Below, in pieces: positions 53,993 through 63,174 of a stretch of 64,000 bases of DNA (positions within the stretch are counted from its first letter, which is position 1; each line of letters starts with the position of its first letter). Source of the DNA: a bacterium (GTDB taxonomy: Bacteria; UBA10199; 2-02-FULL-44-16; JAAZCA01). The stretch spans positions 62,001 through 126,000 of the forward strand of contig JAJZQH010000009.1 of assembly GCA_021810905.1 (NCBI GenBank). Reading direction: 5' to 3'. The notes below the pieces were generated by a model that worked only from the letters and a program-made list of their open reading frames with translations, was not told the origin of the DNA and did no database searches. A program made the translations under genes and the position numbers.

Positions 53993-54275
53993 AATTCCTC
54001 ATTTCCAAGCCGTTTTATCTATAAGCTGTTCAGTTATCGGAAAAGGGCCGCCGAAGTTGCGTCATTTTTTTGGTCCCGTCAAGGTGTCAATATCATGACG
54101 GAGTAGACGCATCTTTCTTCCGCTTTGAGAAAATTCCCGAAATGAGAGTTATGCGCATCTCCGTCGTTCTATAATATTATTAATTATCAACTAGTTGGCT
54201 GGACAGTTTATGTTTAGGCGTGGCATGAAATCTGCATAAATAATCGTTGGTTGGTAAGGAGCGCGGGAGGGGGGC

Positions 54276-54659
54276 ATGAAGGAAAAACGCGAGATGGAGT
54301 CGGACATTGGTGCAGAATCTATCCAAAGACCGTCTCCCATCGAGTTGATTCGGATGATGGAAGGTAAGTCCCGGCGTGTTGAAGGAGGGGAGAAGAGTTC
54401 GGCTGACAGCATGTTGGCGGTCTACAAGGACAGACTCACATATACGTTTATTCTGGATGATGAAGTGGCTTCGATCCACTTCGATCGCTCCCGTGGCGAG
54501 ATCTTTTTCAGCGGGCATAATATCGCGCACATGGAGTTGAACACGAAGCAGCGAGGGGCGCTATTGGCCCTAACCGGGATTTTAGAGGCAGATGAGCAGG
54601 GAAAAGAATTTTTATCCGCGTACTGCGCAACTTTGGATAGGTATCTTGCCGATAAATAG
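54276..54659 (+). CDS. Hypothetical protein, 127 residues
   Basis: I do not recognise a family. A strong GGGAGGGGGG ribosome site precedes the ATG. The N-terminal half is charged and flexible. The second half has a beta hairpin (LTYTFILDDEVASIHFDRSRGEIFFSGH in pattern) and a helix. It lies after 283 bases of AT-rich DNA with a TATAAT at 54170-54175 and an imperfect inverted repeat at 54097-54166. Confidence 0.65.
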   Translation: MKEKREMESDIGAESIQRPSPIELIRMMEGKSRRVEGGEKSSADSMLAVYKDRLTYTFILDDEVASIHFDRSRGEIFFSGHNIAHMELNTKQRGALLALTGILEADEQGKEFLSAYCATLDRYLADK

Positions 54660-54697
54660 TTGAGGGGTGATCCCTGTTCAAACCCCTCCATTGATTC

Positions 54698-55336
54698 ATG
54701 ATCAACTTTATAAACAAATTTTCAAGAGTTCAGCCGCGCGGCAAGGCCGGTTCGGCCAAGGGTGCAGAGCGGCGTGAAGATCTGCCTCTGGATCATCAGC
54801 TGACCTTCAGTCCGGAGCCGGACGAGAAATGGACATTTGAAGAAGGGCGCGGGATCCTGCTCAATGGCGAGGATGTAAAAGGGATATTGTCCGAAAATGG
54901 GAACAACGTCCGAGCGCTCTGCGGAGTGTCGCAGGGCCTGTACGATTATCAGCAATTCGTCTGGGGAAAAAACGGCGGCAAGGATCGCGCTGCGTTCAAC
55001 GGCACGGTCGCCTCATTGCAGGATTCAATACAGGGCAGACTTGGGAGCATCTACGACGGACTCACTGCAGGAGTTCACTTCGAGTGCCTGGGCGAAGACT
55101 TCTGGGTCAATAATGTGAACATTCGTTCCGTGCTCAAGCTGTACGTCATGAAGCCCACCGAGGCCGCGCGTTGCTACATTGAAGGGCTGCGCGACAAACT
55201 CAGCTTGATTCTCTCGCGCCAGCAGTCTAGCACGAGATACGATGCGGTTCATGAGAAGGCGGTACAGCTCTTCAATGAGATCTCCATGGTGCTGGAGTGT
55301 GTGCCGGCCGCTGGTCCTCCTCGCCTCTGCGCTTAG
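54698..55336 (+). CDS. Hypothetical protein, 212 residues
   Basis: I do not recognise a family. It is soluble, alpha/beta mixed, with WTFEEGRGILLNGEDVKGILSE in pattern and a helical C-terminal half. The beginning of comEC overlaps its last 60 bases. Base composition is lower in GC than in comEC, and with its two neighbours it looks like an acquired island. Confidence 0.65.
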   Translation: MINFINKFSRVQPRGKAGSAKGAERREDLPLDHQLTFSPEPDEKWTFEEGRGILLNGEDVKGILSENGNNVRALCGVSQGLYDYQQFVWGKNGGKDRAAFNGTVASLQDSIQGRLGSIYDGLTAGVHFECLGEDFWVNNVNIRSVLKLYVMKPTEAARCYIEGLRDKLSLILSRQQSSTRYDAVHEKAVQLFNEISMVLECVPAAGPPRLCA

Positions 55337-57710
55337 TGCAGGCGTTGCCGCCGGCGCAATCTTTGAATTCCCTACATTTCTGATCGTCATCGCCGCAACA
55401 GTTGCGTGCGTGTGCGTTGCCGCTGCGGCGCTGACGCAGAAGCGCGTCCCGGACGTGGCGCTTGTTTTGCTCGCCGTCGCTCTCTTTGCATTCGGCTCAG
55501 CGCGCGCTGCAGATGCGCTCCGCAGCGCGCGAATTATTACCGCGCCGCTTGATGGAAAGGCGAAGCTCGCCTGCGAAGGGAAGCTGATCGGCGATCCCGT
55601 GCCGCGCGAGTGGGGCGCCAGCATGGACGTGCGCCTCGAGGCGTGCGGCACGAATGACGCGAAGACGCGCGCACAGGGGTCGGTAAGGCTCAATGCGCGT
55701 GAACACGATAGCGCGCTCGTATCGGGCGACCGTGTGAAGTTTGTGGCGAAATTCTCTCTGCCGCGGGAGTTCAAAGATCCCGGCGCGTTCTCCTATCGAA
55801 ATTATCTGATCACGCACGGAATAGCCGCGGTCGCTTCAGCGAGCGGCGCGGTCAAGGTTTCGGGTGAAAGCATTTCCCATTCGCCGCTGCGGTGGATCGC
55901 AAAGGCGAGACGCGTCGTGGACGAGTCCATAGCAGCCTCAGTGCCGCTGCCCGCACGCGCGATCGTTGATTCGATGACCACGGGCTACAGATCGAGGATG
56001 ACGCCCGAGTTGAATGATGAATTCCAGCTCGCAGGGCTTTCGCATATACTCTCGATTTCAGGACTTCACGTGGCGTATGTGGCGCTGGCGATTTATCTTA
56101 TGATGAGATTCACCATCGGCAGGTGCGCATGGCTGCTCGTGCGAATCCCGCTGCAAAGACTCGCTGCGCTGGTGACGATACCCGCAGTCTGGCTCTTCGT
56201 GATATTCGCCGGCAGCGGCACGGCGGCGGTGCGCTCAGCTCTCATGATCACGGTCTATCTGGCGGGCGTCGCAGCAGGGCTCAGGCAGGATTCGCTCACA
56301 ACCATCGCAGCGTCCGTCATCGCGATTCTGGTGTGCATGCCGCTCACGATTCTGGACGTATCGTTTCAACTCTCAGCTTCGGCAGTTGCCGGAATCGCAG
56401 TGATCGCAGGTCCGCTCAGCCGACTGTTAAAGCTCGATATGCGCGGGGGATGCATTGCGGTGCGCGCTTTGAGATGGATCGGGGCGTGCGTAGTCGTTTC
56501 CTTCGCGGCAAGCGTTGCGACGGCGCCGCTGGTTGCGTATCACTTCAAGATCTTCACCGGCGTCGGCCTCTTTACAAATGTCATAGCGATCCCGCTTGCA
56601 GGCTTTGTGTTGCAGCCGCTCCTTCTCCTTGGGACGCTCGCCGCGCTGATTGCGCCATGGGCCGCGCACTGGGTATGGGCTGCCGCGGGATATGCAGCAG
56701 AGGCGCTCATGGCCATCGCTCATGTGTCTTCGCAGATCGGCGGCCCTCTGAGCGGGGGATGGGCGCCGTCGGCTGTTGAAGCCGTGCTGGCATATGCGGT
56801 GATCGCAGCCGCGCTCCTCTGGAGGCGTCTGCCTGTGCGCCACGCTTGCGCGCTCTCGCTGGCGGCGCTTCTCTGCCTCGACGTTACGTCGTTGCGCGTA
56901 GCGCCGTTTTTCGATCGTTCGCTTTCGGTCACGTACTTCGACGTGGGACAGGGCGACGCGGCGCTGGTGCGCTTTCCCGGCGGCAGCACGATGCTCATAG
57001 ACGGAGGAGGGGTGCGCGGGTCGGAGTTCGACGTGGGCCGCAACGTGCTTGCGCCGACCCTGTGGCGCATGGGCGTGCGCCGCATCGACTGGATGCTGCT
57101 CTCGCATCCGCATCACGACCACTACGCCGGGCTCGCGTACGTTGCGGAGCGGTTTGCTCCAAAGGTACTCTGGACCAACGGGCTTGCGGCGCCTCCTGAT
57201 GAGAAGGGGGAGTGGGACGCGTTTGCCGAGAGGCTTGCGGCGGCGCGCGTGCCGATGGTGCCCGTCGAAGGTGACGGAATGGAGTTCAAAATCAATGGCG
57301 CTACGGTTCGCATCTTCTCTCGGGAAAAGGATGCAGAGGATTTGAACGACACCTCGCTCGTCACACTCGTCAGCTACGGTTCCGAGAAATATCTCTTCAC
57401 GGGCGATCTCTCGAGCAGGGGCGAGTCAGAATTGATGGCGAATTATGGGGATCTTGCGGCCGGCGTACTCAAGGTCGGTCATCACGGCAGCAGGGATGCT
57501 TCATCGTCCGGATTTCTTGCAGTGGTGAAACCAAGGATCGCCGTGATCTCCGCAGGGGAAGGCAATCGTTACGGGCTTCCCAATCGCTACGCCCTGGAGC
57601 GCCTTGCAGATTCCGGCGCCAGGATTTATCGCACGGATCATGACGGCGCTGTTACGGTGAAGACCGACGGAAAAAACCTCGAGGTCTCCACGTACGTGCA
57701 AAGGCGATGA
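55275..57710 (+). CDS. comEC: ComEC/Rec2-family DNA uptake channel
   Basis: The protein has about 811 residues: N-terminal membrane helices and an OB domain (DUF4131-like), the Competence helical core (LAGLSHILSISGLHVAYVALAIYL, about 255-500), and a C-terminal metallo-beta-lactamase domain with HPHHDHYAGL, YFDVGQGDAALV and VGHHGSRDAS. It moves single-stranded DNA across the inner membrane during natural transformation. The start is uncertain: ATG 55275 is chosen; ATG 55242 and GTG 55299 are alternatives. With the pilus, it suggests competence. Confidence 0.92.
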   Translation: MRSPWCWSVCRPLVLLASALSAGVAAGAIFEFPTFLIVIAATVACVCVAAAALTQKRVPDVALVLLAVALFAFGSARAADALRSARIITAPLDGKAKLACEGKLIGDPVPREWGASMDVRLEACGTNDAKTRAQGSVRLNAREHDSALVSGDRVKFVAKFSLPREFKDPGAFSYRNYLITHGIAAVASASGAVKVSGESISHSPLRWIAKARRVVDESIAASVPLPARAIVDSMTTGYRSRMTPELNDEFQLAGLSHILSISGLHVAYVALAIYLMMRFTIGRCAWLLVRIPLQRLAALVTIPAVWLFVIFAGSGTAAVRSALMITVYLAGVAAGLRQDSLTTIAASVIAILVCMPLTILDVSFQLSASAVAGIAVIAGPLSRLLKLDMRGGCIAVRALRWIGACVVVSFAASVATAPLVAYHFKIFTGVGLFTNVIAIPLAGFVLQPLLLLGTLAALIAPWAAHWVWAAAGYAAEALMAIAHVSSQIGGPLSGGWAPSAVEAVLAYAVIAAALLWRRLPVRHACALSLAALLCLDVTSLRVAPFFDRSLSVTYFDVGQGDAALVRFPGGSTMLIDGGGVRGSEFDVGRNVLAPTLWRMGVRRIDWMLLSHPHHDHYAGLAYVAERFAPKVLWTNGLAAPPDEKGEWDAFAERLAAARVPMVPVEGDGMEFKINGATVRIFSREKDAEDLNDTSLVTLVSYGSEKYLFTGDLSSRGESELMANYGDLAAGVLKVGHHGSRDASSSGFLAVVKPRIAVISAGEGNRYGLPNRYALERLADSGARIYRTDHDGAVTVKTDGKNLEVSTYVQRR

Positions 57711-57722
57711 ATTGATACTGCG

Positions 57723-58073
57723 TCACATCCCGGTGGCGTTTTCCCAAGAGATGAACTTCCAGCCGAAGGGACCTTTTTCGAGCGTGGCGTCGATGCGCTG
57801 GACCGAGCCGTCTTTGAGCGTGAGGAAGGATTCCACGGCGACCATGTGCTTGTGGATTTCCTCCTGGCCCGTGACCTCCACTTCCTTCACCCCGATCTTA
57901 CCGTAGACGGTTTCGGGGAATTTCTTCGCGTATTTTTTGAAATACTTCGTGATGACGGCGGAGCTGCGCTTCTGAGTGGGCATGCGCGCGCAGCCAGCCG
58001 CCAGGAAGACAACGGCTATTATGAGCGCAACGGCGCTGAATGAACATTTCTTCATGAGGGAGCCGCGTATCAT
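57723..58073 (-). CDS. Small lipoprotein
   Basis: This 116-residue protein has a signal sequence ending in the lipobox FLAAGC (Cys about 28). The mature part is 88 residues of unknown family, with beta-strand alternation (GKIGVKEVEVTGQEEIHKHMV and similar). ATG 58073 has AGGA upstream; the second ATG at 58055 is possible. It follows the transglycosylase gene on the same strand. Confidence 0.75.
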   Translation of the reverse strand: MIRGSLMKKCSFSAVALIIAVVFLAAGCARMPTQKRSSAVITKYFKKYAKKFPETVYGKIGVKEVEVTGQEEIHKHMVAVESFLTLKDGSVQRIDATLEKGPFGWKFISWENATGM

Positions 58074-58100
58074 GGCCTTGTCCTGCGCGCAACAGAAGAG

Positions 58101-59939
58101 TTATCTGCCGTCGTTCGGTATCTCAAGCGACTGGCCGGGGCTCAGTTGCCTGCCCACGTGGCGGTTCGATTTGAGGATGGATGCGGGCGTTACGCCGTAC
58201 ATAGCCGCGATCGATGGGAGCGTCTCTCCGGTCTTAACAACGTGATGCAGGGGGCCGGTGCTGCTGCGAGGCGCGCGCGCTGCGGAGGCGAGGAAGAGTT
58301 CTCCCTTGCCCTCAGGCACGCGTATCTCGTACCCGGCAGGCAGCAACTTTCGGCCGCTGATCACGGCGCTCGTGAACGCGGGATTCATCTCCGAAATTTC
58401 TTCCATGGAGATTCTGGAAATGCGCGCTACATCCGGCAGAGACATGTGGCAGGGGGCGCGGACAGCTTCGTAGCGGAGCGGCCGGTCATATTGGATCTTC
58501 CCGAAAAATTTATCAGCATGCTCGGCCGCGTCATATGCCGCGAGGTACTCCAGGAAAAAATTGCGCGACGCAAATCCATAGGCCGGATGCGAGAAACCGC
58601 GAATGATCCTCGCGATGTCATTTGTGCCCATGGCAGCCACGGCCTGCTCGAGCCTGCCGCGGCCCGCGTTGTAGGCGTTGACCGCAAGCGGCCACGAACC
58701 CAACGACTGGTAGTTGCGCGTGAGCAGCCTCGCCGCAGCGTGCGTTGCCTTGATGGGATCGTTGCGCTCGTCGACGATATCGTTGATGTTGAGGTAGAGC
58801 TTGCCGGTGCTGCGCATGAATTGCCATACGCCTGACGCGCCCACCGAGCTTGTTGCGCGTGGGTTGAACATCGACTCGACAAAGATGATGCGCGTTAGTT
58901 CCTTTGGCAGGCCGTAGCTCTCGAAGATCGACTCGATCTCGCCCAGATATCGGCCTGAATAAGCGAGGCCGGGAATGAACTTGTCGCGCTGGCCCAGCTG
59001 CGCTCGCACGCCGTCGTCCTCCGCCGCCCTGCGGAACGCATCGGACTCCTTCACGTTCGCGAAGAGTTTCTTGACGGCCATTTCCTGCTCGCTGAGCGAA
59101 TTTGAAGGGGGATTTGTCGAGAGCTTATTGAGGATCGCCACGATCGACTGCCGGCGCTCCTCGATGCGATTCTCGCGCCATCGCGCCTTCTCCACGTCGT
59201 TGAGCCTCGGGTCGGAATCTATGTCGGAGAGGTCGACGACGTCGTAGACTATGCCGAGATATCTGGGGTGATGAAGCACTATCACGTTGCGGTCGTACTT
59301 TGTATAGATGTCGCGCCAGAAGGCGACGTCCGCTTCAAGGCCCGGCGGCGGTGCAAGCCACGGTTTTTCCAGGCGGCCGCGCTCGCCGTCGATGGAAGCG
59401 GTGGGTCGAGTGGCAAGGCTGGACGCGCGCAGTTCCTGCAGCGCGGGAGGCTTCGTTTTGTTGTTCGCAGCGCCATCCAGTTGAAGCGCCTCCTGCGAGG
59501 CGCCGTCGCCATACGGGTCGCCGGCGGCGAGGTCGCGCTCTTCGTTGCCGCCGCTCTGCGTTACCAGAGGCTCCGTGCTCTGGTCGTCTATCGCTGCTCC
59601 TGCGCCGCCTGCCGCCATGTCGTCGTCAGGCGCGGGAGCCGTCGTCCTGATGCTACCTTGCTCCGCACGGGAGAACGGATCTTGAGGCATGGGTTCGGGA
59701 TCGAATCGCACAACGGTTCCGTCAGCGGTGCGTCCTTCCCTCACGGTGCGCACGCCGGTATCTATCGGCACTATCGAGGATATGTTTGCCAGAGGCGTAC
59801 GATCTGCGGCCTGCTGGGGCAGGGCGCCCGCTTTTTTGAGCTGATCCGGGAGCACTATCAGGGCGAAGCACGCGAAGCCCGCGGCGATGCACGCCACGAG
59901 CAGCGTGTCGATGATCCGCCGCTCGCGAGAAGCCGTCAT
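58101..59939 (-). CDS. MltD-like lytic transglycosylase with C-terminal LysM
   Basis: This 612-residue protein has an N-terminal membrane anchor (about 14-33) and a long low-complexity linker. The SLT domain (about 335-490) has the catalytic Glu in FVESMFNPRATSSVGASGVWQFM and AYNAGRG, and a C-terminal LysM (about 565-610) binds peptidoglycan. It cleaves glycan strands. The start overlaps the dacB-like stop as ATGA. Confidence 0.92.
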   Translation of the reverse strand: MTASRERRIIDTLLVACIAAGFACFALIVLPDQLKKAGALPQQAADRTPLANISSIVPIDTGVRTVREGRTADGTVVRFDPEPMPQDPFSRAEQGSIRTTAPAPDDDMAAGGAGAAIDDQSTEPLVTQSGGNEERDLAAGDPYGDGASQEALQLDGAANNKTKPPALQELRASSLATRPTASIDGERGRLEKPWLAPPPGLEADVAFWRDIYTKYDRNVIVLHHPRYLGIVYDVVDLSDIDSDPRLNDVEKARWRENRIEERRQSIVAILNKLSTNPPSNSLSEQEMAVKKLFANVKESDAFRRAAEDDGVRAQLGQRDKFIPGLAYSGRYLGEIESIFESYGLPKELTRIIFVESMFNPRATSSVGASGVWQFMRSTGKLYLNINDIVDERNDPIKATHAAARLLTRNYQSLGSWPLAVNAYNAGRGRLEQAVAAMGTNDIARIIRGFSHPAYGFASRNFFLEYLAAYDAAEHADKFFGKIQYDRPLRYEAVRAPCHMSLPDVARISRISMEEISEMNPAFTSAVISGRKLLPAGYEIRVPEGKGELFLASAARAPRSSTGPLHHVVKTGETLPSIAAMYGVTPASILKSNRHVGRQLSPGQSLEIPNDGR

Positions 59940-61354
59940 GGACCAACCTCAGCTATGGAGCGCACTACGTCGAGTTCAGCCTGGTGCGCGCCCCATACGC
60001 CCTTGGGCAATCCGTTGGCGAGTATCGCAAAAGCGGCCATGCGCCCGTCGCGCATCGGCACGTAGCCGGCAAGAGTCGATACATTGTTGAGAGTTCCGGT
60101 TTTTGCGTAGACCACTCCCGAAAGCTCGGATGCAACGCGGTTCCATTTCTTCATCGTGCCGTCGACTCCCAGCACGGAGAGCGACGATATGAATTCGTTG
60201 CGCACCGAATGGTTTTTGTACATCGCAACGAGCACCTTCACCAGCTGCTCGGCCGAGATGCGCGTGCGATCCGAAAGACCCGATCCGTTTTCCATATCAT
60301 AGGTGCCGCGCGGTATGCCGACTGATGCGAGAAATTCCGCCACAACGTCGACGCCTTTTTCAGTCGAACCCGGCGCCCCGCGGCGCGCCCCGCCCAGGTG
60401 CTTTAGCAGCTGCTCGGCCATGAAGTTGTTCGAATGTTTGTTCATGTCGCTTACGAGTTCCGCCAGAGAGCGCGACGGCTCGATCGCTATGGTGTGCGCG
60501 TTTGAAGGGACTCTTCCGTTTCGTATCGGCCCCTGCACGGAGATACCATTCTGCGTAAGGACGTAGGCAATTACACGGCCGGCGTAAGCGACCGGATCGG
60601 GCACGCTCCGCCAGAATGTCTGCGGAGCAGCGCCTGGCGGGACTCTGCCGGTGACGATGATGGTCTCTCCTTCGGCGTCTTCCTTGATAGCGATGCTCAC
60701 TGCGAACTTGGATCTGGTCACAAGTTTGTTCACGATCTTGTAGCCTTCCACGGGAGGCGCCAGCTCGACTGTGCCTGCAGAACCTGCTCTATTGCCCGGC
60801 CCCACCGTGACGCCGATGCTGTTGAAATTCACGGCAACCGCTCCGGTCTGCGCCGTGTATGCGCGGCCGTCATTGCCGGACTTGTGCGGATAGTAGTGCG
60901 AATCAAAGAAGGATTCGTCGACCGTTATGCCGCCGGTGACGCTGCGCAATCCCCTCGAATGAAGGTCCTGCGCCATGCGCCAGAGTTCTTCGGTGACCAG
61001 CGACGGGTCGCCGTTGCCTGAGACGTAGAGAGTGCCCGTCGTGCCATTGACCGGCGGCCGGTCAGAATAGAAACCCGTGCTCATGTGATAATTCGGGCCC
61101 AGCAGCGAGAGCGCCGTGGCAGACGTGAGTATCTTGGCGCACGACGCTGGATTGAGCGCCAGATCGGGTTGATAGTCGGCCATGATGCGGCCGGTCGCTG
61201 CATCGGCCACTACTATGGAGGTACGGCTCGGATTGAAACCCGGATTGCCGAGAGCGCCTTGGATGTCTATGACTCCCCATGAGACGGACGCGATCAGAGA
61301 GGCAACAATGAATGCGGTTGCGCAAATAACTGATTTTCTGTTGATGTTTGACAT
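59936..61354 (-). CDS. dacB: D-alanyl-D-alanine carboxypeptidase/endopeptidase, PBP4 (S13) family
   Basis: The start is ATG 61354 (MSNINRKSVICATAF), giving 472 residues and a signal peptide. The frame upstream is repeat-derived and is not used. The serine active site is ASCAK (SxxK), the second motif is KHSNN (SxN), and the third is AKTGTL (KTG). It trims or cuts peptidoglycan cross-links. It is coupled to the transglycosylase gene, so the pair acts on the cell wall. Confidence 0.94.
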   Translation of the reverse strand: MSNINRKSVICATAFIVASLIASVSWGVIDIQGALGNPGFNPSRTSIVVADAATGRIMADYQPDLALNPASCAKILTSATALSLLGPNYHMSTGFYSDRPPVNGTTGTLYVSGNGDPSLVTEELWRMAQDLHSRGLRSVTGGITVDESFFDSHYYPHKSGNDGRAYTAQTGAVAVNFNSIGVTVGPGNRAGSAGTVELAPPVEGYKIVNKLVTRSKFAVSIAIKEDAEGETIIVTGRVPPGAAPQTFWRSVPDPVAYAGRVIAYVLTQNGISVQGPIRNGRVPSNAHTIAIEPSRSLAELVSDMNKHSNNFMAEQLLKHLGGARRGAPGSTEKGVDVVAEFLASVGIPRGTYDMENGSGLSDRTRISAEQLVKVLVAMYKNHSVRNEFISSLSVLGVDGTMKKWNRVASELSGVVYAKTGTLNNVSTLAGYVPMRDGRMAAFAILANGLPKGVWGAHQAELDVVRSIAEVGP

Positions 61355-61423
61355 AGTCAGGGTTTGTTCGTAGAAATTCCGCACCATTCTAATGAAAAGA
61401 TTCGCCGGGGGCAAGGGTGATTC

Positions 61424-61490
61424 AGCCAGCAATGCGAGAAAAGCGAAGAATGCCAGCAAGGCAAGCAATGCGAGAAACGCAAGCAACGCT
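61424..61490. repeat. Degenerate acgcaagca-type repeat at the start of the binding-protein gene
   Basis: Units such as gccagcaatgcgag, gcaaggcaagcaatgcgag and aacgcaagcaacgc run from 61424 to 61490, related to the 9-mer at 13042. The gene for the binding protein starts inside this stretch: ATG 61468 is preceded by AAGG from the repeat. Confidence 0.65.
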
Positions 61491-63063
61491 GACTGGATCG
61501 TGCGCTTTCAGCGTTGGTGGTGTTCATACGATTTGGCTGATTTCCGCCATCCTGGCACTTGTCTGTATTCTTTCCGTTTCGACGAGCTGCAGGCAGGCTG
61601 TTGCTGCAAAGGGAGACATCAACATCGCCGTCGCCGCCGGTCCCATAACCCTGGACCCCAGACTCGCCACTGACGCTGAGAGCGATAAGATATCATCGCT
61701 CATATGCGACGGCCTTCTTGGGAGGGATGACGACGGCGGCCTTACGCCCATGCTCGCCGATCGGTTTGAGCGCATTTCAGATACGTCGTACAGATTTTTT
61801 CTCCGCGATGGATTGCTCTTTCACGATGGAACTCCGCTCACTGCTGAAGACGTCGTCTATACGTTCAGTTCCATTATGGACGGTTCGATCTCATCCCCGT
61901 TTCGCAGCTCGTTTACACGAGTGGCTGCGATCGAGGCGGAATCGCCCACGGTCGTGCGCTTAGATCTCAAGGAGCCTTTTGCGCCGTTTCTCTCCTATCT
62001 CACGCGCGGCATCGTGTCGAAGAAGGCCGCCCTCGCTGCAGGCGCATCGTTCGGGACTCACCCCGTATGCGCGGGTCCGTATAAGCTCGTCCGCTTTTCG
62101 CCCGATAACGTCGTGGAGCTGGAGGCCAATGCCGCATATTACGGCGAGAAGCCCCGCAACGCGCGGCTTCTCTTTGACGTGATCAAGGACGATAACGTTC
62201 GCGCGCTCAAGCTCATCAAGGGCGACGTGGATCTCGTGCAGAATGGAATTCCCGCGCTCATCATCGATGGAATTACAAAATCCGGCGAGATCAGGATGAA
62301 AAACGGCGACGGTTCAGTGATGTCGTATATGGGGATGAACCTGACTGATCCGATACTCTCAAATAAGAAAGTACGTCAGGCGATTGCATATGCGATCGAT
62401 CGCGACGAGATCATTTCGCACAGGTTCAAGGGGATGGCATCGAAGGCGAACTCCATACTCTCTCCGGCGAACTGGGCCTACGACGGCGAGCTGCCGCAAT
62501 ATCCGTTCGATCCTGCGAAGGCCATGCAGCTTATGGACGAGGCCGGGTTCAAGGACCCGGACGGCCCGGGACCTCTGCCGCGCTTTCGGCTGACCTACAA
62601 AACCTCCACGGTGAAAGAGCGCGTGGAGATTGCGCGCATGATCGCGCATCAGCTGGAGAAGGTCGGGATCTCAGTGCGCGTGGCGCCGTACGAATGGGCG
62701 ACTTTCTACCGCGACGTTCGCAAGGGAAATTTTCAGATCTACACCCTCTCGTGGGTAGGCGTGTCCGACCCCGACATCTTCCATGAGGTTTGCGGCTCGT
62801 CGCAGTTTCCTCCGAACGGGCTGAACCGCGATCGATACAAGAATGCGGAGGTCGACGCCCTGGTGGAGCAGGGGCGCACGACCATGGATGAAGGGGAGCG
62901 CAAGAAAATTTACTCGCGCGTTCAGCAGATCGTCTTCGACGATCTTCCGTACGTTCCCCTCTGGTACGAGAAGAACGTGGTGCTGTACCGCAAGGGGCTC
63001 GAAGGCGTGCGTGTGCGGCCGGACGCGTCGTACAGGGTATTTATGGACGTCGGGAAAAAATGA
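61468..63063 (+). CDS. Peptide/nickel-type ABC transporter substrate-binding protein (SBP_bac_5)
   Basis: From ATG 61468 (AAGG six bases upstream) the protein has 531 residues. In-frame starts at 61417, 61432 and 61450 are also possible. A hydrophobic segment (about 15-35) ends in a Cys (TSCRQ), a weak lipobox. The mature part has NIAVAAGPITLDPRLATD, FFLRDGLLFHDGTPLTAEDVVYTFS and QAIAYAIDRDEIISHRFKG, clear family 5 marks. The next gene is the DppB-like permease. The substrate is probably short peptides. Confidence 0.9.
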   Translation: MRETQATLTGSCAFSVGGVHTIWLISAILALVCILSVSTSCRQAVAAKGDINIAVAAGPITLDPRLATDAESDKISSLICDGLLGRDDDGGLTPMLADRFERISDTSYRFFLRDGLLFHDGTPLTAEDVVYTFSSIMDGSISSPFRSSFTRVAAIEAESPTVVRLDLKEPFAPFLSYLTRGIVSKKAALAAGASFGTHPVCAGPYKLVRFSPDNVVELEANAAYYGEKPRNARLLFDVIKDDNVRALKLIKGDVDLVQNGIPALIIDGITKSGEIRMKNGDGSVMSYMGMNLTDPILSNKKVRQAIAYAIDRDEIISHRFKGMASKANSILSPANWAYDGELPQYPFDPAKAMQLMDEAGFKDPDGPGPLPRFRLTYKTSTVKERVEIARMIAHQLEKVGISVRVAPYEWATFYRDVRKGNFQIYTLSWVGVSDPDIFHEVCGSSQFPPNGLNRDRYKNAEVDALVEQGRTTMDEGERKKIYSRVQQIVFDDLPYVPLWYEKNVVLYRKGLEGVRVRPDASYRVFMDVGKK

Positions 63064-63073
63064 GGCTGGAATG

Positions 63074-63149
63074 CAGAAGCCAGAATTAAGAATCCATAAG
63101 TCAGAATACAGAATACAGAATACATCAGACTTCTGAATTCTGGCTTCTG
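63074..63149. repeat. cagaata-type hairpin repeat before the permease gene
   Basis: A 14-bp arm cagaagccagaatt (63074-63087) pairs perfectly with 63136-63149. Between them run three cagaata units (about 63107-63121). It is a third sequence class of the same tandem-arm architecture. It lies between the binding-protein and permease genes. Confidence 0.8.
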
Positions 63150-63174
63150 TCTTCAAGTTTCCAGTGGAATGAAT

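Noticed and set aside
59936-61486. Longer start of the PBP4-like gene at 61486
   Set aside because: The added Leu/Ala-rich residues are a translation of repeat DNA; the signal peptide starts at 61354.
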